Assembly (NCBI GenBank): GCA_030068145.1
Contig: JAPJBO010000061.1
Location: 248,001-312,000 of the forward strand
DNA length: 64,000 bases
Source: Diplonema papillatum
Taxonomy: Eukaryota > Euglenozoa > Diplonemea > Diplonemida > Diplonemidae
Direction: 5' to 3'
Positions 48,800 to 59,854 of this stretch are shown one piece after another; the stretch's first letter is position 1, and each line of letters starts with the position of its first letter. Both the position numbers and the translations under genes were made by a program. A model generated the notes under the pieces. It saw only the letters and a list, made by a program, of their open reading frames with translations. It searched no databases and was not told the DNA's origin.

Positions 48800-49010
48800 C
48801 AGGGTAAAAAAAGAGCTCGCCACTCGCGCAACCGCGGCTGATACAAAACTAATGATGATGATGATGGGAAGAGAGAGTCGTTTGCGCTGAGCGCTGGTGC
48901 CTGATCGGTTTTACGTAAAGCTGGATTCAGGACGCGAGCGAAAACGCCACGGTTTGCGGTGACAAACTTCTCATTTCCTCCAACCCTCTTCATGTTTGGT
49001 AACAAAAGAA
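48800..49010 (+). repeat. Family N repeat copy
   Basis: GAGCTCGCCACTCGCGCAAC, GTAAAGCTGGATTCAGGACG and AACGCCACGGTTTGCGGTGA, as at 40497-40700. Confidence 0.7.
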
Positions 49011-49254
49011 ACGTTGCCAGTGCAACGACCCTTGCCGCAGGAGCCCGATTAATACTCACACGCAGCCTCGGTTCTTTAGGTGGGGATACCCTTTCCCTTA
49101 TATTTTCCCTCGTGGCGTCACGATCGGGGTTTCTGTACATAGAACTGATGGAGCATTTCGAGGCAACAGTTGATCGTTGGCTACACAGGGCGCATACCCT
49201 ACCTGCGCAGCATCATACTTTGCCAGCATCTTTCTGCCCAGCTCCCTCCCCTTC

Positions 49255-50110
49255 CTTTTGGCGTCGTCTCGTATTCATATAGAGAGGCTCGTACACTGCG
49301 ACGAGGCCAGTATCTCGAAACGCGCTGTCAGCGACGGGAAAGAAGCAAAGTCCCTTCAAAAACGACAGACGGCAGCGGACGGAGACTGGGACGCCTGCCC
49401 AGGGAAGACGTGCTGAAACGCCGAAACTCGTTCTCGTAGTCGGCGACGGTGTCTCGGCAGGTAGACTCGGAGGAGAGGAGCAAGCAAGACGCATCCCTTC
49501 GGAGCGCAACCTGCGGCTGGTGAGACGGGGAAGGCAGCTGGGGAAGCATCCGCCTGCTGCCGGTGGGCGACACGCTGCCCCGGAGGGAGCGGTCGCCTTT
49601 CACTGCTCCGCATGCGGACGCTGCGGGTACGTGAGTCCGCAAGGAGGTTTCGGTTCCTTGGGGGGGGGTCGTTTCCTCGTCTTTGCGCGGCTTCCCGCGC
49701 GGCTGTCACTACCCCATCAGAATGCGGTCCTTCCCCGCGTAGAACTGGTAGAGCATCGCGAGGCGGCAGCTGGTCTCCTGCTCGACGAGCACGGAGAGCG
49801 ACTCGTGCGCGGCGATTTCCACCAAATCCCTGGTTTCCCGCTGCGCGGTGGACGGGTTGAAGGACACGAGCACTTGCCGAAACTCGTTCTCGTAGTCGGC
49901 GACGGTGTCTCGGCAGGTAGACTCGGAGGAGAGGAGCAAGCAAGACGCGTCCCTTCGGAGCGCAACCTGCGGCTGGTGAGACGGGGAAGGCAGCTGGGGA
50001 AGCATCCGCCTGCTGCCGGTGGGCGACACGCTGCCCCGGAGGGAGCGGTCGCCTTTCACTGCTCCGCATGCGGACGCTGCGGGTACGTGAGTCCGCAAGG
50101 AGGTTTCGGT
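49255..50110 (-). pseudogene. Two extra tandem copies of the downstream gene's 3' end
   Basis: Copy B (49709-50098) repeats the last 115 or so codons of the 50163-51713 gene, up to the same YQFYAGKDRILMG and TAG, 454 bp below the original. Copy C (about 49328-49642) sits 456 bp further down and keeps the sequence as far as DYENEF, where homology stops. Copies B and C share a leading segment (MRTHVPAASACGAVKGDRSL) absent from the original, so C probably arose from B. Confidence 0.8.
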
Positions 50111-50162
50111 TCCTTGGGGGGGGTCGTTTTCCTCGTCTTTGCGCGGCTTCCCGCTGCTGTCA

Positions 50163-51713
50163 CTACCCCATCAGAATGCGGTCCTTCCCCGCGTAGAACT
50201 GGTAGAGCATCTCGAGGCGGCAGCTGGTCTCCTGCTCGACGAGCATGGAGAGCGACTCGTGCGCGGCGATTTCCACCAAAGCCCGGGTTTCCCGCTGCGC
50301 GGGGGACGGGTTGAAGGACACGAGCACTTGCCGAAACTCGTTCTCGTAGTCGGCGACGGTGTCTCGGCAGGTAGACTCGGAGGAGAGGAGCAAGCAGGAC
50401 GCGTCTCTTCGGAGCGCAACCTGCGGCTGGTGAGACGGGGAAGGCAGCTGGGGAAGCTGTGGGTACGTGTCCCGCCTGCTGCCGGTGGGTGACGCGCTGC
50501 CCTGGTGGGAGCGGGCCGCTTTGAGGTCGGCCGGGAGCACCGGCGAGGCCAGGCCCTTGTCCATGATGTCGGAGTACGACGAGAAGTCCTGCGGCGAATG
50601 GATCGGCGGCGGCGGCGGGCTGGGGTAGGCTTGCTCCGGGGGCGTCGTGATCAGCCGGGCCGGCTGCAGCGCGCGGGCGAAGTTTTGGTTGTGCGGGCGG
50701 TGCTTCAAGATGAACGACGACGTCGGATCGAGGGTCACGACAACCGGCGACTCCGCTTGGCTCTCATCAACTGTGTACGCCGCATCCGCGGTGGGAGACG
50801 CGAGCTGCTGCCGCGACGAGTTGCGTACGAACTCATCGAGGGGGTCGATCTGCGCTACTCTCGACGCTCGCACGCCGCTAGCGTACGCCCGCAGCTGCGC
50901 CGTTTTGTGCAACCTAGGGGACGAAGCACTCGCCCCGCTCCTTCTCGAGCTGAACAAGACGCCGGCGCCGAGTGTGCTGGTGCTCGTCTCCAGCGCCGCA
51001 ATGGTCGGCGTCGTGTGGCCGGACCAAGCGCTGGGGTACTTCGCGACGGATTGCGAGACGGACTCTCCCGCGGGAGGCGGCGGGATGCTTCGGTATGACA
51101 CGGAGAGCATGGTCGGCGTCGAGAGGGCTTCCGACATCCCGGACGTGGTGCGCTGCATGCCGGGCTGCGGGAGGAGGTCCTCGGTCGGCTGCGACGAGAT
51201 CGAGAGGGTGAGGTGGTGAGGGTTCTTCCCGTGCGGGACGGCGAGCCCTCCAGGCGTCGTCGGCGGCGGCAGCTGCGGCACGGGGATGGCGGAGCCCTGT
51301 GGTGCGCCGGGGCGGCGGATGGAGGTGGTGGCGGGGTTGAGGATGATGTTCACCGGCGACCGCTCGACGGAGTCTTCCTTGAACGGGTCCTGCGGGAGGG
51401 TCGGCGACGAGAGGTCGGTCAGGGACCGCAGCGAGAAAATCTTGCTGCTCGGGCTGCCGACGTCGCTGCTGGCGGGCTGGTGGGCGTACGGCGCCTCGGG
51501 CGGGGAATTGAGGGACGGGCACTTGCTCCTGTCGGACGCGGTCGTGGCTTGGTCGGCGGATGGCGGCCGCTGGGCAGGCACGTACCGGGCCGACATGCCG
51601 AGGGACGCGGAGGAGCCCTGCCGCCCCGACAAATCCCGCGTCTCGAGCACCGGCGGCACGCCCGCCTTGACCTGCCGCGCATCTTCCGCGGCCATCGCGA
51701 CCTCCCGGCTCAT
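50163..51713 (-). CDS. Ser/Pro-rich protein, unknown function
   Basis: 516 codons from ATG 51711-51713 (MSREVAMAAEDARQVKAG) to TAG at 50163. The frame is open a little further upstream but without an ATG. Most of the chain is disordered and rich in Ser, Pro and Thr, including several S/T-P sites (SLRSLTDLSSPTLPQDPFK, NPATTSIRRPG). The last 100 residues are better ordered: RDTVADYENEFRQVLVSFNP and LVEIAAHESLSMLVEQETSC suggest a helical C-terminal domain, the part that has been tandemly copied. No family recognised. The start is 110 bp from a G-run and TG tract that would lie in its promoter or leader. Confidence 0.75.
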   Translation of the reverse strand: MSREVAMAAEDARQVKAGVPPVLETRDLSGRQGSSASLGMSARYVPAQRPPSADQATTASDRSKCPSLNSPPEAPYAHQPASSDVGSPSSKIFSLRSLTDLSSPTLPQDPFKEDSVERSPVNIILNPATTSIRRPGAPQGSAIPVPQLPPPTTPGGLAVPHGKNPHHLTLSISSQPTEDLLPQPGMQRTTSGMSEALSTPTMLSVSYRSIPPPPAGESVSQSVAKYPSAWSGHTTPTIAALETSTSTLGAGVLFSSRRSGASASSPRLHKTAQLRAYASGVRASRVAQIDPLDEFVRNSSRQQLASPTADAAYTVDESQAESPVVVTLDPTSSFILKHRPHNQNFARALQPARLITTPPEQAYPSPPPPPIHSPQDFSSYSDIMDKGLASPVLPADLKAARSHQGSASPTGSRRDTYPQLPQLPSPSHQPQVALRRDASCLLLSSESTCRDTVADYENEFRQVLVSFNPSPAQRETRALVEIAAHESLSMLVEQETSCRLEMLYQFYAGKDRILMG

Positions 51714-51825
51714 GCCGCAACCGCGGATCGGTCCGTGCGTGTTCGTCCCCCCACACACGCCCCCCGCACACGCGTGCGGCCCGCGGGGATCACGCCTCCG
51801 AACGATGCGTGTCGCGCACGAAGAG

Positions 51826-52157
<332 letters not shown>

Positions 52158-52489
52158 CCGACGATTCCGTATGGGAGGGAAGGTCTTTTTGTTTTTGCTC
52201 AGCGGAAAACAAACGGGAAAAAGAAAACCAGGTGGGGGTGCTGGGTTGTGGGTGTGTGTCGGAGAAGCTCACGAACGAGGCAGGTGTACAAACAAAGCGA
52301 AAGTGCGCGCGTGGGTGCGAGTGTGTGGGGGGAGGGTGGGTGCGTGGTGAAATTGCTTTTTCTGGAAGACGTGTTGTTTGCGGTCGGGCGTCGAGCAGTG
52401 GTGCTGTCCCTCTCTCGGTAATATAAGGACCGCAGGACTACCTGCCCACGCCGGGAACGTGTTCCGGATGGATGTGGGTGACACTTGAA

Positions 52490-53165
52490 GACCATGAACC
52501 ATGTGAATGAGCATGCACCTGACACCACGAAGGATAGCTGTCTTCATGTGGGGATGAGCATGCACCTGACATCACGAAGGATAGCTGTCGTCATGTGGGG
52601 ATGAGCATGCACCTGACATCAAGGATAGCTGTCGTCATGAACATGCACCTGACATCACGAAGGATAGCTGTCGTCATGTGGGGATGAACATGCACCTGAC
52701 ATCACGAAGGATAGCTGTCGTCATGTGGGGATGAACATGCACCTGACATCAAGGATAGCTGTCGTCATGAACATGCACCTGACATCACGAAGGATAGCTG
52801 TCGTCATGTGGGGATGAACATGCACCTGACATCACGAAGGATAGCTGTCGTCATGTGGGGATGAACATGCACCTGACATCACGAAGGATAGCTGTCGTCA
52901 TGTGGGGATGAACATGCACCTGACATCACGAAGGATAGCTGTCGTCATGTGGGGATGAACATGCACCTGACATCACGAAGGTTAGCTGTCGTCATGTGGG
53001 GATGGCCATCACGAAGGATAACTGTCGTCATATGGGGATGAGGATGCACCTGACATCACGAAGGATAGCTGTCGTCATGTGGGGATGGCCATCACGAAGG
53101 ATAACTGTCGTCATATGGGGATGAGGATGCACCTGACATCACGAAGGATAGCTGTCGTCTTCCCA
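52490..53165. repeat. 47 bp minisatellite
   Basis: About 14 units of ATGAACATGCACCTGACATC, ACGAAGGATAGCTGTCGTCA, TGTGGGG, with shortened units lacking ACGA or the TGTGGGG end. The last units use GATGGCCATCACG and ATGAGGATGCACC variants in an alternating pattern. Confidence 0.95.
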
Positions 53166-53585
53166 CTGGATGAGGTGTAGCGACACCAAGAGCGGTGGTG
53201 TTGTTTTCAGAGCAACATCTGCGTTGGCGTCGCGCCTATTCTGACTTCCCTGCGTCCGGCTTGGCCGCACGGTCATCAATAGGTCTTCTTTTTCGTGGGC
53301 TGACCTGCCGGTTCTCGCGCCTCCTCCGTAGTTCTACGGGCCTTCAACTTTGAATTCTGACACGCAGCATTTGAAAGGAGAGAAGACCCTGAGTAAGGAG
53401 ATAAGCCGCGGCACGAAATGAAAGAAAAGAGTGTTTAAAAAGGAGAAATGAACAACTGGGCGAAGGCGAAGGAGCTTGGATCGAAGCTACTTGGAATCGC
53501 GCGGGGGAGGAAAATCTTAGGGTAATGTTCAGGCAGGTTTGATGCTTGCAACAAGTCTTCTTCGAGAAATTCTCAGAAAAGGGGG

Positions 53586-53590
<5 letters not shown>
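53166..53590. other. No supported gene
   Basis: Mixed sequence without clear frames or repeats. Confidence 0.35.

Positions 53591-53631
<41 letters not shown>
53591..53631. repeat. GA microsatellite
   Basis: About 20 GA units. Confidence 0.98.
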
Positions 53632-53634
<3 letters not shown>

Positions 53635-53825
53635 CCCGACCAGTCAGGATCAACCCACTAACCACACTGCGCTAATTACGATTCGAGCTGTGATGTCGCT
53701 GGACCTGACCGTTTGCGGGCTTTTCACACACTGCTTCCATGCTTGGCGACCTGCTTAACGCCGTAGGTCCGGCATAAAGATTCTGGGAGCAGTCCTGGGC
53801 AAGGTCTCGGCAATGCCGGGGTTTC

Positions 53826-53955
53826 AGAGTTGAAGTTCGCTTGAAATTCCGGGGGTTTGGCGTCTCCGTGTGTACCGTTGTGCAATGGGTTCTCATGGAG
53901 CCAGCAAGGGCTGTATGGGTACGAGTTGTATATTTGGTGTACACTTTCGCACCAA
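53826..53955 (+). repeat. Family E repeat copy
   Basis: AAGTTCGCTTGAAATTCCGG, CAATGGGTTCTCATGGAGC and GGGTACGAGTTGTATATT parallel 7715-7830. Confidence 0.7.
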
Positions 53956-54261
53956 GCTTTTTCTATGTGGTTTCGGGCGAGTTCCGCAGATCAAGCGGGT
54001 GGGGGTGTTGGAAGAGACAGTCCCTTTTACTTTCGGACTGGTTCGTGCTTTGTTTTCGTCGCTTTTTCTTTCTGTTCCCGCGTTCCAGTTGTATGCCCTT
54101 CAGCGGCTGAGCAAAATAGGGGGGCGCAGAACATCCATCCGGAAGTTGAGCGGGGGAGGCGAAAATGAATGGGAGATTGGATACGAGTAATGAAGAAGGA
54201 AAAAAGGAACGGGGCTAATTTGAGCATGTGGAGGCATCGCGGGGGGATTCTATCGACCAAA

Positions 54262-55870
54262 GGCCTGACTTCAGTCCTGGCTTCAGTCCTGGCTTCAGTC
54301 CTGGCTTCAGTCCTGGCTTCAGTCCTGGCTTCAGTCCTGGCTTCAGTCCTGGCTTCAGTCCTGGCTTCAGTCCTGGCTTCAGTCCTGACTTCAGTCCTGA
54401 CTTCAGTCCTGACTTCAGTCCTGACTTCAGTCCTGACTTCAGTCCTGACTTCAGTCCTGACTTCAGTCCTGACTTCAGTCCTGACTTCAGTCCTGACTTC
54501 AGTCCTGGCTTCAGTCCTGGCTTCAGTCCTGACTTCAGTCCTGGCTTCAGTCCTGGCTTCAGTCCTGACTTCAGTCCTGGCTTCAGTCCTGGCTTCAGTC
54601 CTGACTTCAGTCCTGACTTCAGTCCTGACTTCAGTCCTGGCTTCAGTCCTGGCTTCAGTCCTGACTTCAGTCCTGGCTTCAGTCCTGGCTTCAGTCCTGA
54701 CTTCAGTCCTGACTTCAGTCCTGACTTCAGTCCTGGCTTCAGTCCTGGCTTCAGTCCTGACTTCAGTCCTGACTTCAGTCCTGACTTCAGTCCTGGCTTC
54801 AGTCCTGGCTTCAGTCCTGACTTCAGTCCTGGCTTCAGTCCTGGCTTCAGTCCTGACTTCAGTCCTGACTTCAGTCCTGACTTCAGTCCTGGCTTCAGTC
54901 CTGACTTCAGTCCTGGCTTCAGTCCTGGCTTCAGTCCTGACTTCAGTCCTGACTTCAGTCCTGACTTCAGTCCTGACTTCAGTCCTGACTTCAGTCCTGA
55001 CTTCAGTCCTGACTTCAGTCCTGACTTCAGTCCTGGCTTCAGTCCTGGCTTCAGTCCTGACTTCAGTCCTGGCTTCAGTCCTGGCTTCAGTCCTGACTTC
55101 AGTCCTGGCTTCAGTCCTGGCTTCAGTCCTGACTTCAGTCCTGACTTCAGTCCTGACTTCAGTCCTGGCTTCAGTCCTGGCTTCAGTCCTGACTTCAGTC
55201 CTGGCTTCAGTCCTGGCTTCAGTCCTGACTTCAGTCCTGACTTCAGTCCTGACTTCAGTCCTGGCTTCAGTCCTGGCTTCAGTCCTGACTTCAGTCCTGA
55301 CTTCAGTCCTGACTTCAGTCCTGGCTTCAGTCCTGGCTTCAGTCCTGACTTCAGTCCTGGCTTCAGTCCTGGCTTCAGTCCTGACTTCAGTCCTGACTTC
55401 AGTCCTGACTTCAGTCCTGGCTTCAGTCCTGGCTTCAGTCCTGACTTCAGTCCTGGCTTCAGTCCTGGCTTCAGTCCTGACTTCAGTCCTGACTTCAGTC
55501 CTGACTTCAGTCCTGGCTTCAGTCCTGGCTTCAGTCCTGACTTCAGTCCTGACTTCAGTCCTGACTTCAGTCCTGGCTTCAGTCCTGGCTTCAGTCCTGA
55601 CTTCAGTCCTGGCTTCAGTCCTGGCTTCAGTCCTGACTTCAGTCCTGACTTCAGTCCTGACTTCAGTCCTGGCTTCAGTCCTGACTTCAGTCCTGGCTTC
55701 AGTCCTGGCTTCAGTCCTGACTTCAGTCCTGACTTCAGTCCTGGCTTCAGTCCTGGCTTCAGTCCTGACTTCAGTCCTGACTTCAGTCCTGACTTCAGTC
55801 CTGACTTCAGTCCTGACTTCAGTCCTGACTTCAGTCCTGACTTCAGTCCTGACTTCAGTCCTGACTCCAG
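54262..55870. repeat. 12 bp binary minisatellite
   Basis: About 134 perfect 12-mers, either TTCAGTCCTGGC or TTCAGTCCTGAC, differing at one base. The order is structured: nine G-type, ten A-type, then blocks such as GG-A-GG-AAA, with a long block present twice (including the rare G-A-GG signature). Because 12 is a multiple of three and no stop occurs, several frames are open on both strands (F-S-P-G/D on the plus strand). Confidence 0.98.
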
Positions 55871-55913
55871 TCCTGAGATGACGTTGATCCTGACCGGATG
55901 CAATGCCGTCTGA

Positions 55914-56396
55914 CTTTGCTGACGTTCGGCTCAGCCTTGTGAAGAATCCCGCTGCGCATGTGGCTCTGCTAACTTATTCCTTTTCGTCGGCAACCCGGAG
56001 GAACATCCGGGTTCTTCGACTTCACTTTGCACCGTGTTGGTTTTCCCTGTTCGACTCTTCTTGGGAAGTGCACGAAGCACAGATAATCAGCAATAAAAGC
56101 AGAAACGAGGGTTTTAAACAAGAGGACGGAGGCGCAAGAGCTTTCGCCGAACCTCCGTGAAACGTTTTGGGTGACGGAAAAAAAAAGACGTCGGTCGTGT
56201 TTTCTTTTTCAGGGGTTCTTTTTGGTTTTCCCTCGACGAAAGCTTGTGTCAGACTAGTCCACCTGAGGGCGGGTTGTTTTCATCACACGACAGTTGCTTC
56301 GTCTCGGTTTTGTGTTTCAGGCGTTTTTTTAAAAAGCAAATGCAGTTTGCCACTCCAGCATATTTGCACCCGAAGTATCTTGCCCGGTAGCCGTGC
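55914..56396. other. No supported gene; likely 3' flank of the cyclophilin gene
   Basis: No frame resembles a known protein. It would hold the cyclophilin 3' untranslated region on the minus strand. Confidence 0.4.
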
Positions 56397-56426
56397 TTAG
56401 CACTGACCGCAGTCGGCGATGACGAC
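56397..56426 (-). CDS. Cyclophilin, exon 3 (30 bp)
   Basis: After acceptor CGACAG (AG at 56427-56428) ten codons read VVIADCGQC and TAA (56397-56399). This is the classic cyclophilin ending (usually IADCGQL), with the final Leu replaced by Cys. Phase 0. A family E repeat (56452-56490) begins about 25 bp upstream of the acceptor in the intron. Confidence 0.9.
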   Translation of the reverse strand, partial: VVIADCGQC

Positions 56427-56786
56427 CTGTCGTTGATGTTTTTTTTTGCTATTTTAGAGTGAAAGATCGCTTGAAACTTTGTGGGGAAGCCCTGAGAGGG
56501 GAGAGACAAGAATTACGAAGACTGGCATTTGTTCGTCGGAGCATCCGCCGCGCTCGATGGCCAGCCTTTTTTTTCGCTACGGGTCGCCAAGTGAAGCGGA
56601 AGGACGCCGAAGGGCGGGCGCCTCTCCCGCCACCGCCGCTGTCCTCGCCGGGGCCTCGCACCGCGTGAGCCGGTGGGCCCGGCGACCTGAACCAGCAGCT
56701 TGTCGTTCGGGCGGCTGGTGTGGATCCAACATTGGTCTACACCGCCTTGACACACGGTCTCCGCAGATAAAGAAGAGACATCATAC

Positions 56787-56978
56787 TGGCTTGGAGGTGG
56801 TTCCCGACGGCGAGCCGACCTGCTCGACTGCCTTCACGACGTTCATGCCGTCAACGACGGCGCCAAAGACAACGTGCTTACCATCTAACCACGGGGTGGC
56901 GGCGGTGCACAGGAAGAACTGCGATCCGTTCGTGTTCGGCCCCGCGTTGGCCATCGACAGCGTGCCCGGGACCGTGTG
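56787..56978 (-). CDS. Cyclophilin, exon 2
   Basis: Residues 91-154: [20 protein letters not shown] and [12 protein letters not shown] carry the binding-site Ala, Phe, Trp120 and His125. The acceptor is GAATACAG (AG at 56979-56980), the donor GTATGA from 56786. Reading through the donor gives a stop within two codons, which would cost the conserved end found in exon 3. Confidence 0.95.
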
Positions 56979-57029
56979 CTGTATTCAATTCGGTGCCGTG
57001 TGATTAAACGATGGTGAAAGTACGAAAAG

Positions 57030-57150
57030 TTAGTTTGGCGCTTTCTTTTTGTTTGTGCGCACTAGCGGAACTCACCTGCTTTGGTAAGTTTCATGTAGTA
57101 CGCTGCCAACTACTAATTCTTAGTACCAACAATGCATTGTTAACACAAAA
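57030..57150 (+). mobile_element. Family G repeat with intron-like block
   Basis: CGCACTAGCGGAACTCACCT, GTAAGTTTCATGTAGTACGC starting 57084, CTACTAATTCTTAG ending 57123, then TACCAACAATGCATTGTTAA and an A-tail. It lies in cyclophilin intron 1, antisense. Confidence 0.7.
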
Positions 57151-57715
57151 AAAAAGGCGGTCGAGGAAAACTATCGGTCGTAGAGACACGATCGAGGACT
57201 GCCCCTTTTGAAAGCTGAAGAATGAATGGAATTATCAATGCATCAATCTAGGCTTGACACAATACAATCTCAAAGCGGAGCGTACGTTGTTCTTCAACGC
57301 ACGCAGCATTCGGGATGGGGTTTGGTGTATGCTCGCCCTAGACGGCTTCCCGAGCCAAGCGGTCACTGAAAGTTCCTTTTGCGTTCGTTGAATTGGTGAT
57401 GTTAGGTACGAAGACGTGTCTCTACTCCTCCTTTGTCTTTTTTGGGTCCTGGTTGTCGGGGGCTTTTCGTCACGCAATACGCATGATAGAAACTCCACAA
57501 TTTGGCAATTGATTGCGCTGCCGGCGTTTTCTTTCGCGTCGTTTGTTCGGACGTGCCCGGCGGAGGACTAGCCTGCTAGTGAGTGGCCGTCGATCGCTGG
57601 GAATTTCCTGCCAAAGAACTGGCTTCACTGTGGTTCCGCATCCTTCCTTCGCCGGTTTAAGGAGTAGTAGTCGTAATCGTCGAACTGCCGAAGCAGCCGA
57701 AACCACCAGGTTTCC

Positions 57716-58045
57716 CTTTTTCACCTGGTGTGTCGTGATGTCTTGAGTTGGGGATCACCATGTGAAGCACGGACATGTGAACTGAGGCGGTGACATGATC
57801 TTCAGTGGTGTTGGTTCGTTCATTGCTCAGGCTTACATTTTGGAACACAGCACTGCAATGTCTCGAAAAAGACAGGCGCTTCGTTTTGTTTGTGCGTGCC
57901 GGTTGATCGTTTTTCCCACTTGTATTTACCCTGTGTATATTATACTGTTCATAAGGAATTCTGATCAACCACCAAAACACGCTGCCTACGTCTTTTTAGC
58001 CTGCACAATACATTGAAGGGCAACCCGCAAGATTGTTAGTACCAG
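57716..58045 (+). mobile_element. Families D and C, joined copies
   Basis: Family D ends in CTCGAAAAA at 57868, where family C starts (GACAGGCGCTTCGTTTTGTT). In this C copy the donor is lost (TTCATAAGG) but CGTCTTTTTAGCCTGCACAA is kept. In cyclophilin intron 1. Confidence 0.7.
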
Positions 58046-58077
58046 AGCTCCCGCTGACGAAAACGTGCGAGGAATTC

Positions 58078-58125
58078 CTCAAAAAAAAAGAGGGTGAGGA
58101 ATTCCTCCTGAGGAATTCCTCACCT
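58078..58125. repeat. GAGGAATTCCTC palindrome, three copies
   Basis: The perfect 12 bp palindrome GAGGAATTCCTC occurs at about 58069, 58099 and 58113; longer arms GGTGAGGAATTCCTC / GAGGAATTCCTCACC also pair. Confidence 0.8.
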
Positions 58126-58149
58126 TTTTTCCCGTTGGTGGCATCGTGC

Positions 58150-58563
58150 AGCCAAAGCACTTCATCACGGCCCACTCTCTGCTCGGCGTGATGGGCTGCT
58201 GGCTCAGCAGTGCCACCTGTATATTGGTCAATACGTTTATTGCGACAAACGGTCTTCTCCACCTGGATGTACCGCACCGTTCGCCGGGGGGCGGAGCCCC
58301 CCGGACCCCCCCTTTGGAAGATTTGGGTGCCCCCCCTGCAAAATGATGCTAGTAGCCTGCACCAACGCGAGAGGCGGAGGAAAACCGTACACCGCGAGAG
58401 TAGGGGAAAGTAAAAAGGGAAGCTAGAGTTTTCGTTGACCGCACTACCCTGAGCCCAAATCCTGGACGTGGTTTCAGGTGGCAAATTTGGCCAGTGAGCA
58501 TGATCAGAAGGTCCTACTTGGGCGGTTCAGTTTCCTCACACATTGCATGTGGCTAAAAAAATA
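58150..58563 (+). repeat. Families M and F, joined copies
   Basis: M at 58150-58380 (CACCTGGATGTACCGCACCG, a GGGGGGCGGAGCCCCCC hairpin), then F at 58385-58563. The same two families occur near each other, in the opposite order, at 6560-7440. Confidence 0.65.
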
Positions 58564-58688
58564 AAGTCCAACCCAAGTTTTCGGGTTCCTCACTAAAAGT
58601 GAGGTTAGCGGGAGCACTGGTTAGTACTAAAGAAAAAAAACAAGAAAGCGATAGAAGGGGGGAAGCCCCGTGTGCGAGTAGCGCTTAC

Positions 58689-58958
58689 CGTGAGGCTGAA
58701 GTTCTCGTCGGCAAACTTTTCTCCGTAGATCGACTTTCCGCCCGTGCCGTTGTGGTTGGTGAAGTCGCCGCCCTGGCACATGAAGCCCGGGATGACTCTG
58801 TGGAAGGAGCAGCCCTTGAACCCGAAGCCCTTTTCGCCCGTGCACAGGGCGCGGAAGTTCTCCGCCGTCTTCGGCACGACGTCCCCGCGGAGCTCCATCG
58901 TGATCCTACCGGCCGGGGCGCCGCCGAGGGTGATGTCGAAGAAAACCTTGGTCGTCAT
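58689..58958 (-). CDS. Cyclophilin-type peptidyl-prolyl isomerase, exon 1
   Basis: First 90 residues of a complete 163-residue single-domain cyclophilin, which speeds cis-trans turning of prolyl bonds and is probably cytosolic (no signal peptide). [20 protein letters not shown] and [19 protein letters not shown] are family-typical. [16 protein letters not shown] has the catalytic Arg54 and the active-site Phe/Met/Gln. The start ATG is at 58956-58958. The donor is GTAAGC from 58688, phase 0 after FSLT, and exon 2 resumes with HTVPG. Intron 1 (1,710 bp) holds G, D, C, M and F repeats; intron 2 is 360 bp. GAAAACAG about 20 bases before the ATG could be a trans-splice acceptor. Confidence 0.97.
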
Positions 58959-59189
58959 TTTCGCGCGCGCGTTGTGTGTTTGCTGTTTTCTTTGTAGTGG
59001 GGTGCGAAGCGGGCTGTTTGTAATGCGTGTACTGGGCCGGATGAGACGCGTCGGCGACTTTCAAGTGCTCCCTTGACTTAAGGCGACTCCATCCCCTCCC
59101 GGTAGGCGGCGATGTACTGCAGAAGGAATTGGATTAGTGTCAAAAATGGGGCTGGATGTCCCAGATTTTACCCAGTTCGGCATATTCTT

Positions 59190-59470
59190 TTTAGAGTGAA
59201 AGTTCGCTTGAAACTCCGGGGTTTTAAAGTCTCCGGGTGACCTTCGTCGTTAAGGGAAGATATTCTTTGTGCTCTGAGTGTCGTAAGAGTGGTAGTGACA
59301 CGAGGTAAGAGGATCGGTGGGTACCTTGGTCGTTGGTCATTGTGGTTTCGGCCATGGTCCACATACCTTACTTGCGGTAGGCCCTCCTCAGTATGGTGCC
59401 GCTTTTTGTATAAGCACCTGCTTTGTACGAAATGCTTGAGGTGGCTGCTGCAGTTGCGACTTCGTACTTT
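59190..59470. repeat. Family E (plus) and family A tail (minus)
   Basis: AAGTTCGCTTGAAACTCCGG at 59199. The inverse A tail TTTTTGTATAAGCACCTGCT is at 59403-59470. Confidence 0.6.
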
Positions 59471-59854
59471 GCAGAATTGAGCACCCCAAGGCGCGGGCAA
59501 GCACCATCGCGATATACTCAGCTCGAACCCTAATGCCGCTGTTATGGGAGGCTGCAGGACCGCTGCCGGAGCCGCGGCGTGGACAGGACGAGCCCTTGGT
59601 AAGTTGCACGGAGTATGCCGAGTGACTCTTTCGCACCAACAACGCATTGGCAACACAAAAAAGAAGGAGGAAAATGGCGGTTTTTTTGCTGCTCTTTAGT
59701 TCCGAAAAACAACGGAATTCCGAGTTTTTTTTTTTTTTTTCGGTGATCTAGTTTAAACCCTGGAGGGAAAGGCTAGGAACAGAGGCAACGACGCACAGGA
59801 GGAAAGGACTGGACCGCGAGTGAATCGCCAAACTATAAAAGCACCGACCCTTCA

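Noticed and set aside
54169-55913. 560-570 codon ORFs on both strands (FSPG/FSPD, SVLA/SVLT, LKSG/LKPG)
   Set aside because: A 12 bp unit without stops opens frames on both strands; no start context, no unique coding sequence around.
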